64,000 nt of DNA. It comes from Icerya purchasi. Its lineage: Eukaryota; Arthropoda; Insecta; Hemiptera; Monophlebidae. Made by a program: the position numbers and the translations under genes. Where the stretch lies: assembly GCA_039619475.1 (NCBI GenBank), contig CM077115.1, forward strand, positions 308,402,734 to 308,466,733, given 5' to 3'. Under the pieces are notes generated by a model. The model made no database searches and had not been told where the DNA came from. It saw nothing but the letters and a program-made list of their open reading frames with translations. Numbering within the stretch: the first letter of the stretch is position 1; each line of letters starts with the position of its first letter. This document shows, one piece after another, positions 1-14,100 of this stretch.

Positions 1-1040
1 AAAACTCGATGAAAAAATTTGTTACAACAAAGAAACGTAATTTATACTATAAAAAATTTGTGTATAAATGTTACCTATGGATTTAATCATAACTAATATT
101 TAATACTGTTTTCCAATTAAGGTTCCGTTTTTATTCTGTTTTAAATGCAACTGCCATCGATATTTTGTCTTTTTTATGTATTTTTAATTTTTATTTTGTA
201 ATGTAAATGAAAATAGTTCAATGAGAACTATATATATATATATATATATTTAAACTTGCTCACGAATAAAGAATTCGGATTGGGTTACTAATAAAAATAA
301 AAAAGAAGTAAAATCTAATAAAAATACTATCGTTCTATTATTTCGAGTAATTTACTATTCAAATTCTAAACTATCATTTTAGCTACAATTGTGTATAATT
401 TTGTTTTATTTTTCAGCTGAAAATAATACAAAAATTTAAATTAAATCGTAATATAATTATGTATTTTTAAAGAATTTTTATGAATTTCTGAAGAGGTGGT
501 CGCTATTTGATTTTCTTTATGAAACAAGGTATTTCTCAAATTTACTACTTGTACCGTATAAGAGATATTACGTAATTATACAATTTCCCTCCCCAAAATG
601 TATCTCTGGATTCGCCCTTGCAGTACCACAATTTACAATAACATACGATCGCACCGCAATTTTCATATATGCCTAATAGAATAGAAATTATAACAGATAC
701 CTACTTAAAACAGTTCGAACCAGTGCCTTGCCAGATATTACTAAAAACGTTGTGGTTTCTGGTGAGGTTTTTCTTTTTTTTTAGTGAATCAATTTTAAAT
801 GATTTAATATTGAAATTTTTGCGTATCTATAGTACCGCAACGGTCTGCGGATCCGAAATAGTAATGCATTGAATGAATGGTCAATTCGCATTACAATAAC
901 GTTACTGATGTGGCAGTGACACATCATTACTATGAATATTTACCGTTGAGGTATGCGTGATTCAAGCCTGTGCAACACTCGTTGCTTATTCTACTACAAC
1001 GAAAATCATTAAAATTGAAATAAAAAGAACTGTTATCTTT
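1..1040. other. AT-rich intron or flank, nothing recognised
   Basis: This stretch contains a short (TA)n run near 230-250. No exon with plausible splice sites and no transposon motif was recognised. Confidence 0.4.
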
Positions 1041-1043
1041 GTT

Positions 1044-1110
1044 CAAATTCTTCCATCACCGCCTCTATGCTGCAGTCTTTTTCTACTGATTGAACAGTAA
1101 GCTAAAAGAG
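1044..1110 (-). CDS. Possible further (terminal?) exon, weak
   Basis: After a good acceptor (GCTCTTTTAG) the phase-0 frame from exon 16 reads LTVQSVEKDCSIEAVMEEFE, then QR and a TAA stop. It may be an alternative 3' exon giving a truncated protein, or chance. It shows no recognised family motif and no clear polyadenylation signal follows. Confidence 0.2.
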
Positions 1111-1595
1111 CTAGGAACTGAGAACTATTACAATTATTTTGCAAATTGTTTATGAAACCAGTTTTTTTTTTAAACCTGTTCTTTAAGAACAGTTTTAATA
1201 AATTTTCAATTCGAAACATTAATTAATAACTGATAGAATGGAATAGAATAAAATAAAAAACGATATTCTAAATATTGTTACGGTTCGTAATTTTTGAAGT
1301 AAGGTAATAAAATAAATATGTTTACAACAGATACCGAATTGTATAATATCTTAGTTATCCAGAACAGTTAGTAATCTATACATATTTTTAGCGTGTTTAT
1401 ATTTGAAAAATATATAAATTCGCAGGTTACAGAGAGCTCTATCGGATGATGGGAGAATTTAATTTTCTCTCTATATACTATATAGATAACAGAAAAAAAT
1501 TAAATAGGAATCGTGCGGTAGTTAAGTGGTCTGAACGAAAATAAGATTAACGATGAAAATTTTCATACGAAAAAATTATCTGGATAACTTTTTAC

Positions 1596-1730
1596 CTTTT
1601 TTAACGTTTGCGCTTGTTGTAAAATGTTTCGAAACAAATCGTTCACATCAGAAAATCGATCGGCATTGATTCTGAAGTTTTTTTCTAAATTTTTAGCTTT
1701 CCTAGCAACTCGACTGTTCTTTGAGTATTG
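1596..1730 (-). CDS. Exon 16 of the PEP synthase-like gene (last confident)
   Basis: The acceptor is TATTCAG and the donor GTAAAA, with 45 codons in phase 0. It reads QYSKNSRVARKAKNLEKNFR, then INADRFSDVNDLFRNILQQA and QTLKK. 'AKNLEKNF......F....DLF..I......L' resembles the helical linker of relatives. The protein should continue for several hundred residues, including the catalytic histidine domain, so later exons are expected below base 1 of the window. Confidence 0.7.
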
Positions 1731-4700
1731 CTGAATATGAAAAATACAAAAACATTATAATAATCTGGCAGTTTGGTTTTTTCTGTTAATCAAATTTCGG
1801 TTAACTTATGCTAACGAAAACGGAGGCATACTTAAATAGGATACAGTATGCGTCGAATAACATAATCTAGGGGCGCACGCAGACCTTTTCTTTCCTTCAT
1901 GCAGCTCATTGCATTTTTTATTGGCAATTACACGGTGCTACTAGTGTTTGCGGTACGTGTTATTTTTATTCTAAACCCGGTTAAGGTGTCACTCTCCTTT
2001 TTTCCAAAAAATCAGTACTATTTACAGACATCCGGTTCTTTTCTAAAAACTCGTTAAGATATATAATACGGAATTTAAAAGGACCTCAAAAATAAATAAA
2101 ATTCAAATACAAACATTATATATGTGATACTTTTTTTTATAAAAAAAATAAAAATTTACCCAATTAATAATCATAATTAAACAGTGTAATACTATATTTC
2201 AAAAACAACGGTCATTTCTATTTACTGCCTGTTATTGTTATAAAAGCAAATCAGTTTTTATGAAATAACATAAACATCAAAAAGCAAATATATTTTAAGA
2301 AGTTCATAATACTTCTATTTTCATTGTTTCATCGGAAACGTGTTTTATTTTCCCGTTGAAAGAAATTTTTGAAATTTAAAGGAATGGTAAAGTATAACAG
2401 ATATGCTAAATTGAGCGGGTTCGTGTGACGGGCAAATTTTTAGAATGACCCCCAGCCACAAGACATATTCATGTCAATATATTTTCTCTCGATTCTACAA
2501 AAGTGAACATCGTATTGAAAAATCTATTCCTTTCGAAAATATCCATTCGTTTCCTGTAAAAATTTTAGATCAGTCAAAATGTTGGAAGACATTGTTTAGT
2601 TTTATGATTTAGTATGTAACTTTTAAACTTCGAAACTTTTTTTTTTTTTATTCTCTTGTACACGTCTACGGTCTAGTACGAATTCTTTAGCGTAGCTTTA
2701 AAAAAAAAAAAGTGTATACTGTATATCAATGATTTAAAAGCATTTCAATAACTAGATGAATTAGCCGAATTAACAACAAAACACTTGTCAAGGTTAGTTT
2801 TAGGAATTCATCGGGCACGCACGAGTGATACCAGAACTGCTTTAGTAGGTTATTCGAAGATGTTTATTTCATCTTCTTATGAGCAACGAAGTCTTCTTTC
2901 GAGTTTTGATACCGTTTTTCTGGTCGAGGAGAAGAATTTCTTTTGCGCTGCACATAAGTGCGCAGCAATTCGAAATCTGATTAATAATTTGATTTTTCGT
3001 TAGAATCCTCTTATCTAAATAATGTCATTTTTAACTTTATTAGTACATTTAGAAAGTACCGGAGATTCAAGATCTTTACAGATTTTACAAATTATTAATG
3101 GTGTATATATTCTCTCCTTCTTTTTTCATGTTTTTTATTGGTTGCAAGGACTCACCTTTATGCAATTGCAGTTAATTTAATAGTATTTGAAGTCGAAATA
3201 AAGAAGAAAAAAAAAAGCTAAAAAACGATCTCAATTTTTACAACTATTTAATTTCTTTATTAGTACTCCCGTGTAGAGACATTATTATCCATTTTTTTTT
3301 TTTTTTAATGGGAAATAATTTTAAAAAACTTACCGCCAACGACGTGTATAATTCGTTAATGTTCGCTCCGAAGTTTGCAGTTCCATTCTTTTTACGAGCT
3401 ATTTCGTACATTTTATCATCGGTTATAAAACGACCGCAGGCTGTCATGTCTACAATTCTTTGTTCGAAGGGAATTTCTTCTTTAACATTTAACAGCAACG
3501 TCTAAATACAATAATTAGCATTAAATTCATACAATTGCATCAATTATGTCCGCGAAATCGATAAAACAATAACATGGAATATTAAAGTACGAAACATTAA
3601 TGACAATGGTAAAAAATTATATATATATATTGAGACGGATTCGGCAGCTGTAGCATTTTAATTACGCTTTATACGGTTTCTGATAATGCTGTCCGAGGTA
3701 GAAATTATTATTTCGATTTAATTCATTTTACATTTCGGGTTTTTCTCGGGCAGCATAAATGACGGTGAATTGCGATCGGAGATGATATTTCGACCGAGAA
3801 GCCTGGTTATTCCGGACGCAGCCGTTCTGTCGGCTGTGTTGCGGGGGTGAACTGGCTTCGCGGGGGAAATCGCGGTCGCGTTTACCGTCGAAACGTGTAA
3901 GTACGGAGCGTGTAGCTACGAGAGTCGCGAGAGAATTGGTGAAATCCCGGAAAGACAGGGTAGCAGCCGATTTGAAATACATATTAATATAAGAACGTTC
4001 TAGAAAAATCGGCGTGCGTGTTAATTGATAAGGTACGGGGTAATTTTCAGCGATCGACTATATCGTTTGGAATAGCCCACCGTGTACCGAAAAATCTTCG
4101 TTCGTGCTAGAAACGGTAAATCGATAAGTTTTAATTCAGTTGTTAACTAGATCAATTCGGTTGTACACGCAAGTCGGTTCACACGAGTCGGTAATGATTC
4201 GTCGTCGGTTTTTTTTTAATCGTTGTCGGAAGAGCACGCCGTCACGTGTATCTTTTTGAACCCTAGTCATAATGAATGTCCGCTCCGTAATTTTGACCTG
4301 TATTTCGTTTTTGTAATTTGCAATATTCAAAATTTTGTTTCATTTGTGTTTTTTTACTTTATTTAAATACACGCGTTTCATGGAAATAGGTTTCGTTATT
4401 GGACACGTGGTTACCCCGTGATATCTCCACCGGGAGAGATACCGCCATCGAACGGCGGATTTCGCGAGTTGGTTTTTTTTTATATATATACATATTTTTT
4501 TTGATTAAAAGCCTAAAGCTCTGCTAGGCCGAGCTTCCGGTAATAGCAAGCCGGTATATTTTTGCTATTGGCGCCCACAAAGATAGTTTCGGACATATAT
4601 ATTCTTTTTTTTGTATTTTTTTTTGTTGTTATTATTTCGCTCGATCAACTGGCGACTGGAAATATCGATTCACATCAACTGGCGTCCGAAATTAGTGACT

Positions 4701-7700
4701 CCATTTTCAATTTATATCAATATATATCACTTTTTTTCTTTTTCATTTATAGATGAGTCTAACACCATTTTGAAACTATATATCAGGAGTATAATATGTA
4801 GCGGCACTTTAAATAATACTTTTAATAATCATTAACACGCACTGTTTTCCATAAATATAATAATAATTAAATATAAAACATATCATATTAAAAGTATTAC
4901 AATTCGCAGAAATTGAGATAGTAGTATAAATAATATCAACATCACGTTAACCCTGGAATACTACGTACAAAATAAAAACTGCTTGTTACTAACTATACGT
5001 CTCTTAGACGTACATGCCATTAAAGCCGATTCTAATGCTTGGAATTATGAATTTATAAATAATAATAATAACTTAATAAAGCAACAAAAGAAAAAAAAGA
5101 AAAAAAAAATGTTGAATGATGGCGAAAGCTAAGCACAGAGGGAGGAGGGGAAAATGAGATTTCAAGTGAAAGTGGCTCTGTTCATTCATTGTTAGGCTAA
5201 AGGGATATTATTAAATACTTACAACGCACAATTTCAAAAGTATCTTTGTTGGCTCTTCTATTTATAAATTGGCATTTTCAGTCTTATCATGAATCATAGA
5301 CGAGTATTTAACTTTATCATGAATTCACCAATGCACTTATCGATTTTACAGACTCATAAAATAGTTTTAAAAACAACAGCACTGTGTTCTTATCTCATAG
5401 GAAATTTGAAAGTGAAAAATAGATTAAAATAATGAATAGAAAACATTTATCACAAGATATCAGTAAAACTGGTAGGAATAAACAAAAAAAAAAAAACGCA
5501 AAGTAGGTTATACGTAAGTGTTTGAAGGAAATAAAATCCGTATGTATATAACACAGCTAAATGGTAAAAAGTTTAGAAATGGTAATATACCACTGAAAAA
5601 TATATCACATTCAAAAAAGTAAATAGCGAACGAGGCACTTTGTTCGTACGAGCTATCATGGTATACAGTGAGTTCCAAAAATATTCGGAAATCATTAAGA
5701 AAAATGATTTTTCATTTATAAATGAATAATCGCAATGGGGTTTAATAATAAAAATTTCGTTGTAAGCATGTACAGAGAGTACATCTAGAGAATGACACAA
5801 ATGTCCAGCAACGTAATAATAAAAAAGACTATAGTAATGCGGCTACAGTAAAAAGAAAAGGAAAACCCCCGAAAAATTACACGCAACATAAATATACGGA
5901 AACAATGAAACAATACGTGTAAGGTATCGCTGCGTACGCAACACGCGTGCTAAACACGCTTAATCAACGTTTTTCCCATTCGGAGACACAACATGACAGT
6001 TTTAAGCGCGTTAACTGTTTAATTACCGGTGCGGATAATCAAATAGTGACGACTGATTCGAAAATGGGTAGAAAATCGACTTCGCTGGAAATGCGTCAGT
6101 TAGTTATTTTTAATCATTCGAAAGGTCTGACTTGAAATTTCAAAATTATTGAAAATATCAAAAAGTACCGTGTACGATATTATTTACCGGTTCAAAAAAC
6201 AAGATAGGATTGAATCTATTCCGCAGACAGGAAGACCACCGAAGAAACTGTCTACTCAAGATCAGCGGTTCATCGTACGAGCAATAGCAAAATCTCCGAA
6301 AATAAGTGCACCAAAAATAGCTATTCAGATAAATAGAAGGGTTGAGAAAAAACGTTTCACCACAAACCGTTTGTAGGGTAATAAAAAAGAATAATGGGTA
6401 TAATTCAAGGACTACATATAAGAAAAAAAACTTGATATTTCTAAAGTAAATAAGAAAAGCGATTGGAATTCGCAAAAAAATACGCTTCCGTTAATGAATC
6501 GTTTTGGAATGATGTTATTTTTACGGACGAGTTTAAGTGTTCAGTATTGACGGAAGCGATGGCAAGCAAAGAGTTTGGCGCAAAGAGTTAATACAGAGAA
6601 TGTTTGGAGAAAAATTTAAATCCAACTGCCCAAAACATGTCGACGGTAGTTTCATGGTTTGTGTTTTGCGGCAAGTGGAGTTGGCTTGTTGGTTTTTATT
6701 GAAGGCAATATCCGGTATGTGTATATTGAACTTTTAAAAAACGATCTTGCTCAAAGTGCGACTAAATTAGGTATATCGAAGTCACTTAAATTTTACCAGG
6801 ATAACGATCGGAAACATAAATCTCGAAAGACACGAGAATGCGGTTACTTTATAACTGTCCGAAAGTGTTGGAAATGCCTCCGCAATCTCATCTGATTGCT
6901 AGCCGATTGAGAATTTGTGGTATTACTTAGAGATAAGTGCACGACGAAGCAGCTATTTCGAATGAAAATGAATTAAAAGAACGTCTTAGGGAAGCATGGG
7001 AACGAATTCCGTCATATTACCGAGTATTAACGTGTTTCGGTTTGACTTTAATTTGATTCTATTGATGTAAATTTGAGCGAATTTTAAATTGCCGAATATT
7101 TTTGTTGCCCCCGTTTCTTTGAACACTGATATTTTATTTTTAACGAAGGCTGTGTTAATTTAATTGTTTAATTTCATTATTATTTATGTGTTATGTTAGA
7201 TATAGTAGACGAGTCTATAGCATTTTTTTTTTTTTATTAATAAATCATTGTTTGTTCATTTATAAATGAAATATCATTTTTCTTAATGATTTCCAAATAT
7301 TTTTGGAACTCACTGTACGTTAACATGTAACGCAAACGTGTGTGCTGTGCTCTCCACAAATTGATTTTTTGAATTTGTCATAAATCATCTTGGACATTCT
7401 TCGCTTTTTGTACGAGCAATAACTGCGGTACTGTTTCTTCAGGACTTTTTCTTGTGGTTCTTGAACTGTTGGTATAGCTAAACATGGTCCCTCAGAAAAT
7501 CTACTGAGAAACATCGATTGATTCACCTGTAAAACTCCCACCTATCATTACTAACAAAACGTCTGATAGACGTAGATTAATTCACCGGTGGCTACTAACA
7601 ACACATCTGAAAGACGTGGGAAAATGTACGTTAGATCCTAACTATGCGTCTCAAAGACGCACTATGTTACTAAGAAACATCAAGTACTCACCCTGAACGG

Positions 7701-8140
7701 ATCTGACGGCGGCAGGAGCCGAACTAACGCTGATGCGATGAGACGCGTGAAGCATACCTGCTGAAAGGTTTTTGTTTTTCATAAAACAAAAATGGCGCAC
7801 CATTCTTTGGGATGGCAGACGACGTTTCCTGAACGTATAGTTAGTATTCTAAGGTTAAATAATGTTGGAAAGAAATATATTCGCTCACTCAACCGAAAAT
7901 TACGACTTTAAACCTACACGTGTTAATTAATGCAGTAAAGCAAATAAATATCTCTCTATCGAAAATATACATAAAACTTTTAAAAAATCACTCATGAATT
8001 TCGGGAGAGCCTATTGCAATTTTGTAATTTATCATGATTAACTGCGTTTCCAAAACATGATGATTTTTTAAAAGTTGTATGTATATATTGTATTATACAT
8101 ATACATATATATATACATATATATACATATATATATATAC

Positions 8141-8187
<47 letters not shown>

Positions 8188-11100
8188 TGAAGCAGTACTA
8201 AATTTATTGAAAAATCGTTAATACGATTATTTAGTGTGCAATTTAAAATTTTATACTCAGACTTTTATTTTTATACGTTGAGTTTTGCACATTTACTTTT
8301 GTTCTTTTCTTTAAATCAATAACAGAAATAACAGTAACAATTTCTATTTCTATTCATCGATCAAATGCCGGATTAAAATAATTCACTTTTGATACGATCG
8401 AGTTAACGGATAAAGTTCAGTTCGAAAAATGAATCCGCTCAACCATTCTCTGCAGAAATCGATTATTTTAATAATTCTTCAACGGTCCTAGTAGCAGACC
8501 AATCTTTTCGTTTTTGAAGCGATAAAAACGAATAATGGCACGCATTCAACTATCTGGCAACGCGGGTTTCCTTCGCACGGTACACTAAATACGAGTACAT
8601 CTCTTTATGCTCGTCATTTTTTTTTGATAAACTGAAAAATGTCTCGGTAAACAAAATTTTAAGACCATTTGCAGTTTATCGGACATTACTCTCATGCTAC
8701 TTTTGGAAATGATACGAAACATTGTAATCCGCGTATACTTTTCGCGCAAAGTTCATCAAATGAAATGGTGAAAAAAATAAATTATGAAAAAACGTCTGTT
8801 CCAGTTATTTGTATAAATGTTTCTATAAAAGGAATTACGACGGATTGATAATCTATGTCTTACTAACGATTCATCATCATCATCATTATCTCCTCAACCT
8901 TTCGGTTGGTGGGCAACCTATTCGTACATTTTTAGTTGTGCCGATATAGGTTGTGTACCAAGCAATTATTATATGCAACGCAGGTGTACACACACGCGAG
9001 ACTTCATTCGGAACTGATTAGTAATCGTTTGATTTATATCGGCATATACAAGTGCAGTCCTTCGGTGTGGGTCTGCTGTTTACTGACCTAGCGCGCATAT
9101 GATGTTGTACGTGGTGGTTTGCCATTGCCTTCCGCCGATTCTCAGTGGTAATTTTATTTCGAAGTCAAATTTTATTTTTTCAAACTTCACGTTAGAATTT
9201 TCTTTTGAGCTTTAACAACACGTATACCTTTTAGAAGATTATAAACTCCTTTTGAATCGGCCCATTAGCACGAAGTTAATTAAAGAGTTCTCGTTTCATT
9301 TCATACAACAAAACGATCTTTATTGTCGAATATTTAAGTTGGTAATCAAACAATGACTAAATAATTAGCGTTAAAGGAGAACTTTACCAGTCAAAGAACA
9401 AGTTTTAACACTCGAAACCTCTATCGCGTACGTCAATACTTTCGTACGTCTATTCATAAATTAATGAAATAAATCATACTTTATATGAACTTAGGTATTC
9501 GAACGTATAAGGTTTTAACATAATTGACCCTTCAGTGAGACAACGAGCCGGGCATTGCATTGTCCAAAGATCTCACTTCAATCCAGTCCTCAATTCTCCG
9601 GATTCTGCGGCAATAAATTCGAGTGATCCAACCTACTACTATTTTTAGTTGTTTATGCATGTGTGCTTGTCTTTCTGCTTCATCCTTTCTTATCCTTTTG
9701 TTTTAGAAGTTTTTTTGTTTTTTTTTTGTTTACCTCAATCGAAGTACTTAGCTGTTTCATATATCGCATGTAATATTCTCCTATGTATCGTTTTCAAAAG
9801 CTGTCAATTTTCTCCTACCCTTTATCATACGTTTATATCGCAATATTTTTCTAGGATTTATTTCTTTCATTCCGTTCCATATCCAGAAACATGAATCGCA
9901 TTGCTCTTTTCCGAAATATTCTCTCCTCAATTCTTTCCGATTATTTTCAGGGTACTATTTAAAATTCCTTTTCTTTTTTTTTTCTTTTTTTTTTTTTATT
10001 CAAATCTTTTTAACCGTTACAGCGCTGATCCTTATTTCCGCCTTCATTACATTTACTAGCTTAAATAGCAATATATTCTTATAATCTCGTTCGATGTTTT
10101 TCTATTTTATTCATTACTTTTTTCTTAATCATCTATTCCGCGACTTTGATCCTTTTCCAATTTATTCTCACTCCTCAATTCGTATTTCTCTCGGATTTTT
10201 TAACAACATTTTATTTTTCATTATTTTCTTCCACAATAGGCGGAACATTATCTACCGAATTAGTAATACAATTCACGGTTCTTTCGATTAATTCACATTT
10301 TCAGCCTCATAAATTATAAATAATTCGATCGATGTAAACATAAATATTGCTGTTATTAACGCTTCAAGAATCGGTATATAAAATTAATAGAAAGACTTCG
10401 AAACTTACGTTTAATAGATTTACAGCTGATTTGAATTGAATTGTCGCTAACAATTTCCTAGTGTAGGCGCACGATGGATGTGAACTTGAATACGTAGAAG
10501 ACTCCTCGATTATCGCTTCTACAAACGACATTCCCAGAGGAGAATTTGCTCCGGTCATTATTTCCCTTCAAATAATCGAAATATAATTAATAAAGCAACA
10601 ATTAATTCGCGCGTAATTTTTAAACGCAAAATTAAAATGTTTATAATTATTTATTTTATTTATTTACACAATCCGCCAGTGCAACAGCCTAAGCCAATTA
10701 TTGCAATATAACAAAAACAATTCAGTGAAATATAAAAGTGCAGGTATAATAAAAACAATAGAAAAGAATTACGAAATTACGCAATGTACAAATATCATAA
10801 CCGTACGTAGTACACAACGATTTTATCTAACATTACTTATTTTACTTCTATCTCATTCACACACCCACGCCAATGCAGCTCACACCTGTAACATGCACGC
10901 GTACATACACTCTCGTACATACACACCATGCTCACACAGAGAAACACTTATGGAACTCAGTACAATTCCAAAAACAGCTTTTAAAAACTCACCTCCGGCA
11001 CCATTAAAAATGTCTAGTTCGCGATGATCTTTCTTCAAATTATTATGTAATATGAATAAAGAACGGAGAGGGGGGGCATGCGTACTGCTGGTGTTCGCGA

Positions 11101-14100
11101 ACGGAATAGCCAGTGTGTACGAATTGAGCAAACAAAATCGGAACTCTAATGCGAATTTTCTCTAAAAGAGTAGGAGGACAATTAATCTTACCGTGCATTA
11201 AATTGTGCAGAAAACGAAACACTAATTCCTTTCTTCGCCCACCCAAGCTGTACATAAATTTAACTAGCGGACTATTTTGAAACTCACATCACCGAAGCCA
11301 ATAAATTTATAATGCAAGTATATTTTAGGAACTCTTTTTCTCTGCACATTTTCAACCCTATTTACCGAGTCACTAGATATTCCAAATTATTCTAACTGTG
11401 AGCGGACTAATAGGGTGGTGAATAAAATTAAATGTGTCTCAAGTTGTCTAAAGTTTGCACTACTCCGCAAAACTAAACCTAACATTTTGTTCGCTTTACG
11501 AATTGTATGCATTACACGAGTGTTAAATGTAAATTTTGCATATCTGGTAGAACACTAAGTCTCCCTCATCAAGGGAACAGCTTCTATATGGTGGTACAAC
11601 GCTGTAATAGGGAGTCGTTTCCGTGTAAATGAAATAAGTCTACATTTAGATATATTCACGGGTATATATTGTGTAAAGTAATCTACATCTTGTTGCAATA
11701 GGAGAGCATCCTCAATACTTTTTATTTCTTTAAATAATTTCGCATCGTCGGCGCATAATAATATCTTAGAATACTATACTTGAATTCGGTAAGTCATCTA
11801 TATGTAATAAAAAAAGAAAAGACCGTAAAACGGAACCCTGAGGCACACCTGAGGGACGAGGAAAAGAAGGGGATTTGCAGTTATAAATTTGAACATGTTG
11901 CCTACGATCCTGCAGGTAGCCTCTCACATAGTGTGTTAATATAATCTGTCAGAGAAACCGAAATTATTTAATTTTCGTAACAGAATTCAGTGATCAACTT
12001 TCTCGAAGGCTTTTTTTGTAAGTCTGTGTATATAACATCCACTTGGGAGGACCCGTCAAGCGCAGAAAATTAGATTAGTCGCGTTACTGATCTACCTTCG
12101 ACAAGGCCATGTTGATCAATTGAAATGTAATTCTTTAGTGGTTCGTAGATTCTTTTATAGTGAAGTAATTCAAACATTTTAGCGATTTGGAGGAGAATAA
12201 CTGGATTCGGCAACATCATAACCATGCTGATTCTTATTGATATACGAGTACATTTATTTATTAATATCACGCATGTACTAATTGTTACCACTTGCTTAAA
12301 TTAATCTTCGTTCTCTTTTTTAATATAATAAACCCTACATTTCCACTAAATTTCCCCTATTCAGACCTTTCTTTTGAATATATTATTAATATAATATGCT
12401 CAAAAGAAAACTTTACAGTCCTCGATAGTAAATGGTGAGAACTTAAGATTTGAATGTAAGTAATACAGTAGCAATTATAAATATTTTAAATAAAATTATT
12501 ACTACGGTAAATATAAGTATAAACTACAGATAACGTTTTACTAATTTCTGTCATAAGTAAAAATACCGCGTTTTCCACCTATTCTTGAATTACTCAAAGA
12601 TCATTACAGTTCTGGGGCCGGATTTAAATCTGCTGTACACGGAGTGCTGAGATATTTAAAAAAAGCATGTTTTTTTTTTTTTTATTCATTTTTATTAAAA
12701 AAAAATAAATAATCCGCAACGAAATTTTTTGACAATTGCTATCGGAATTATTATTTACGTTTACATTTTGAATCTTTGCTTAACTGCTCCGGTTTTTTGT
12801 TATGATAATAAATTAATTGCAATAAATTGCTCGATAGAGAGGTCGGAGGAAGACGCAGAACAAAACATGCATGCGCTTGAGTATGTAATTATGATCCAAC
12901 TCGCAACCGATTTATAACGGAGTATTTTATTAGCGTAAAGTAAAGAGGGGGAAATTGAATGATCCATTTTTAAAGTAGCTCTTTAGTTGAGCGACAATTT
13001 TTGTTAGATTACGACAAACACGAGTTATAGAAAGACCGGGAATTTTCAGCTGAACATGTGAACGCCGCTTTTTTGTTTTTGACGACGCCGAACATAATTA
13101 CCGAGAGAGCGAAAAAAGACCTTCACATAAATAGTTTTGTTAAACTAAAAAAATCAAAAAATACAAAACATTTAAAGCCCTAGAAATAAAACGGGTAAAT
13201 GCGTAGACAGTTTACAAAGTAACGAGAATGATATCAGAGGTGAGAAAAAGGAACAAAAACAGACGATCGCGATGATGAAAACTATGGGATCTCCGGAAAT
13301 GGTACCCCTAGTTGAATTTTGGCAGAGAACGTATAAAGTTACCAAAACGACAGCAAACAACTTTGTATCATGGATAAGAAATTGAAGTACTACATATAAC
13401 CGAAAGTGTTATTTACAAAAAGCACGTTACATAATAAATAATTTTTTAGAATAATATTTATTAATTCGATTTAAATAATTCAATAGCTATGTAATGTTGA
13501 ATAAAAAAAATTACATTTAAATATTTTCGAGAATTGCAAGGAAGTTATTAAAGAATCCTGCAACAGAAGTTTGAATACTTTTAGTACTAGAAATATTATT
13601 TACTTTTAAACCTAAAGCCCTCATGGACACTATCGCAGTTTGTTGCTGTGAACTGAACCTAAAGTTTTGTGTTTTAGTTAAAAGGAATGCTGAATGGAGG
13701 AAATAAATCTTCAGCAAAAATATATACGGTTACCTTAAAAGGGGGGGAAAATGAAAAATTAAAACAGAGATTATACGGACAACAGTTAGTATTATTTAGT
13801 AAAATAATTCGTGTAACATCAGATTTATTTTTGATAATACTTTAATCGTTAAAAAAGATTTTAAACTTTCGTGGCTTTTTTGATTTATCATTCGCTTATT
13901 ATTGAATTTCCCTGTAATACTACCATAATAAATTTCAGTAGGATATAATAAATTAATCGAGGTATTTACATATTTTTTTCTTAAAATAAGAGTATCTATT
14001 TCGTAAACAATTTATTGTACATTTTTTGCGGAACAGACTTTTTTTCTTCGCTTGTTGTCAGTCCATTGATGCACGAAAGCCTCCTCTGAGAGTTCTTTCG

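Larger units (their letters stand above)
4951..7854 (-). mobile_element. piggyBac-like element, internally deleted, with nested Tc1
   Basis: TTAA sits on both sides (4947-4950 and 7855-7858), as expected for piggyBac. The ends match as terminal inverted repeats: CCCTGGAATACTACGTAC on the left, and CCTTAGAATACTAACTATAC when the right end is read inward. Without the nested Tc1 the element is only about 1.25 kb, so most of its transposase is gone. Subterminal copies of a palindrome like CGTCTNNNAGACG occur near both ends. The retained coding piece is the transposase C-terminus on the minus strand. Confidence 0.8.

Noticed and set aside
8090..8170. Interspersed short repeats as a CRISPR-like array
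   Set aside because: It is an imperfect TA/CA microsatellite with no fixed-length unique spacers, in eukaryotic DNA.
10701..11027. Plus-strand open frame of 108 residues
   Set aside because: It runs through host intron, has His/Thr-rich low-complexity content and shows no motif.
10990..11270. Extra exons of the PEP synthase-like gene near 11.0-11.25 kb
   Set aside because: There are good-looking splice sites and short open stretches on the minus strand, but exon 13 joins exon 14 directly in phase and completes the GEIMTGA motif, so no room remains in the protein.
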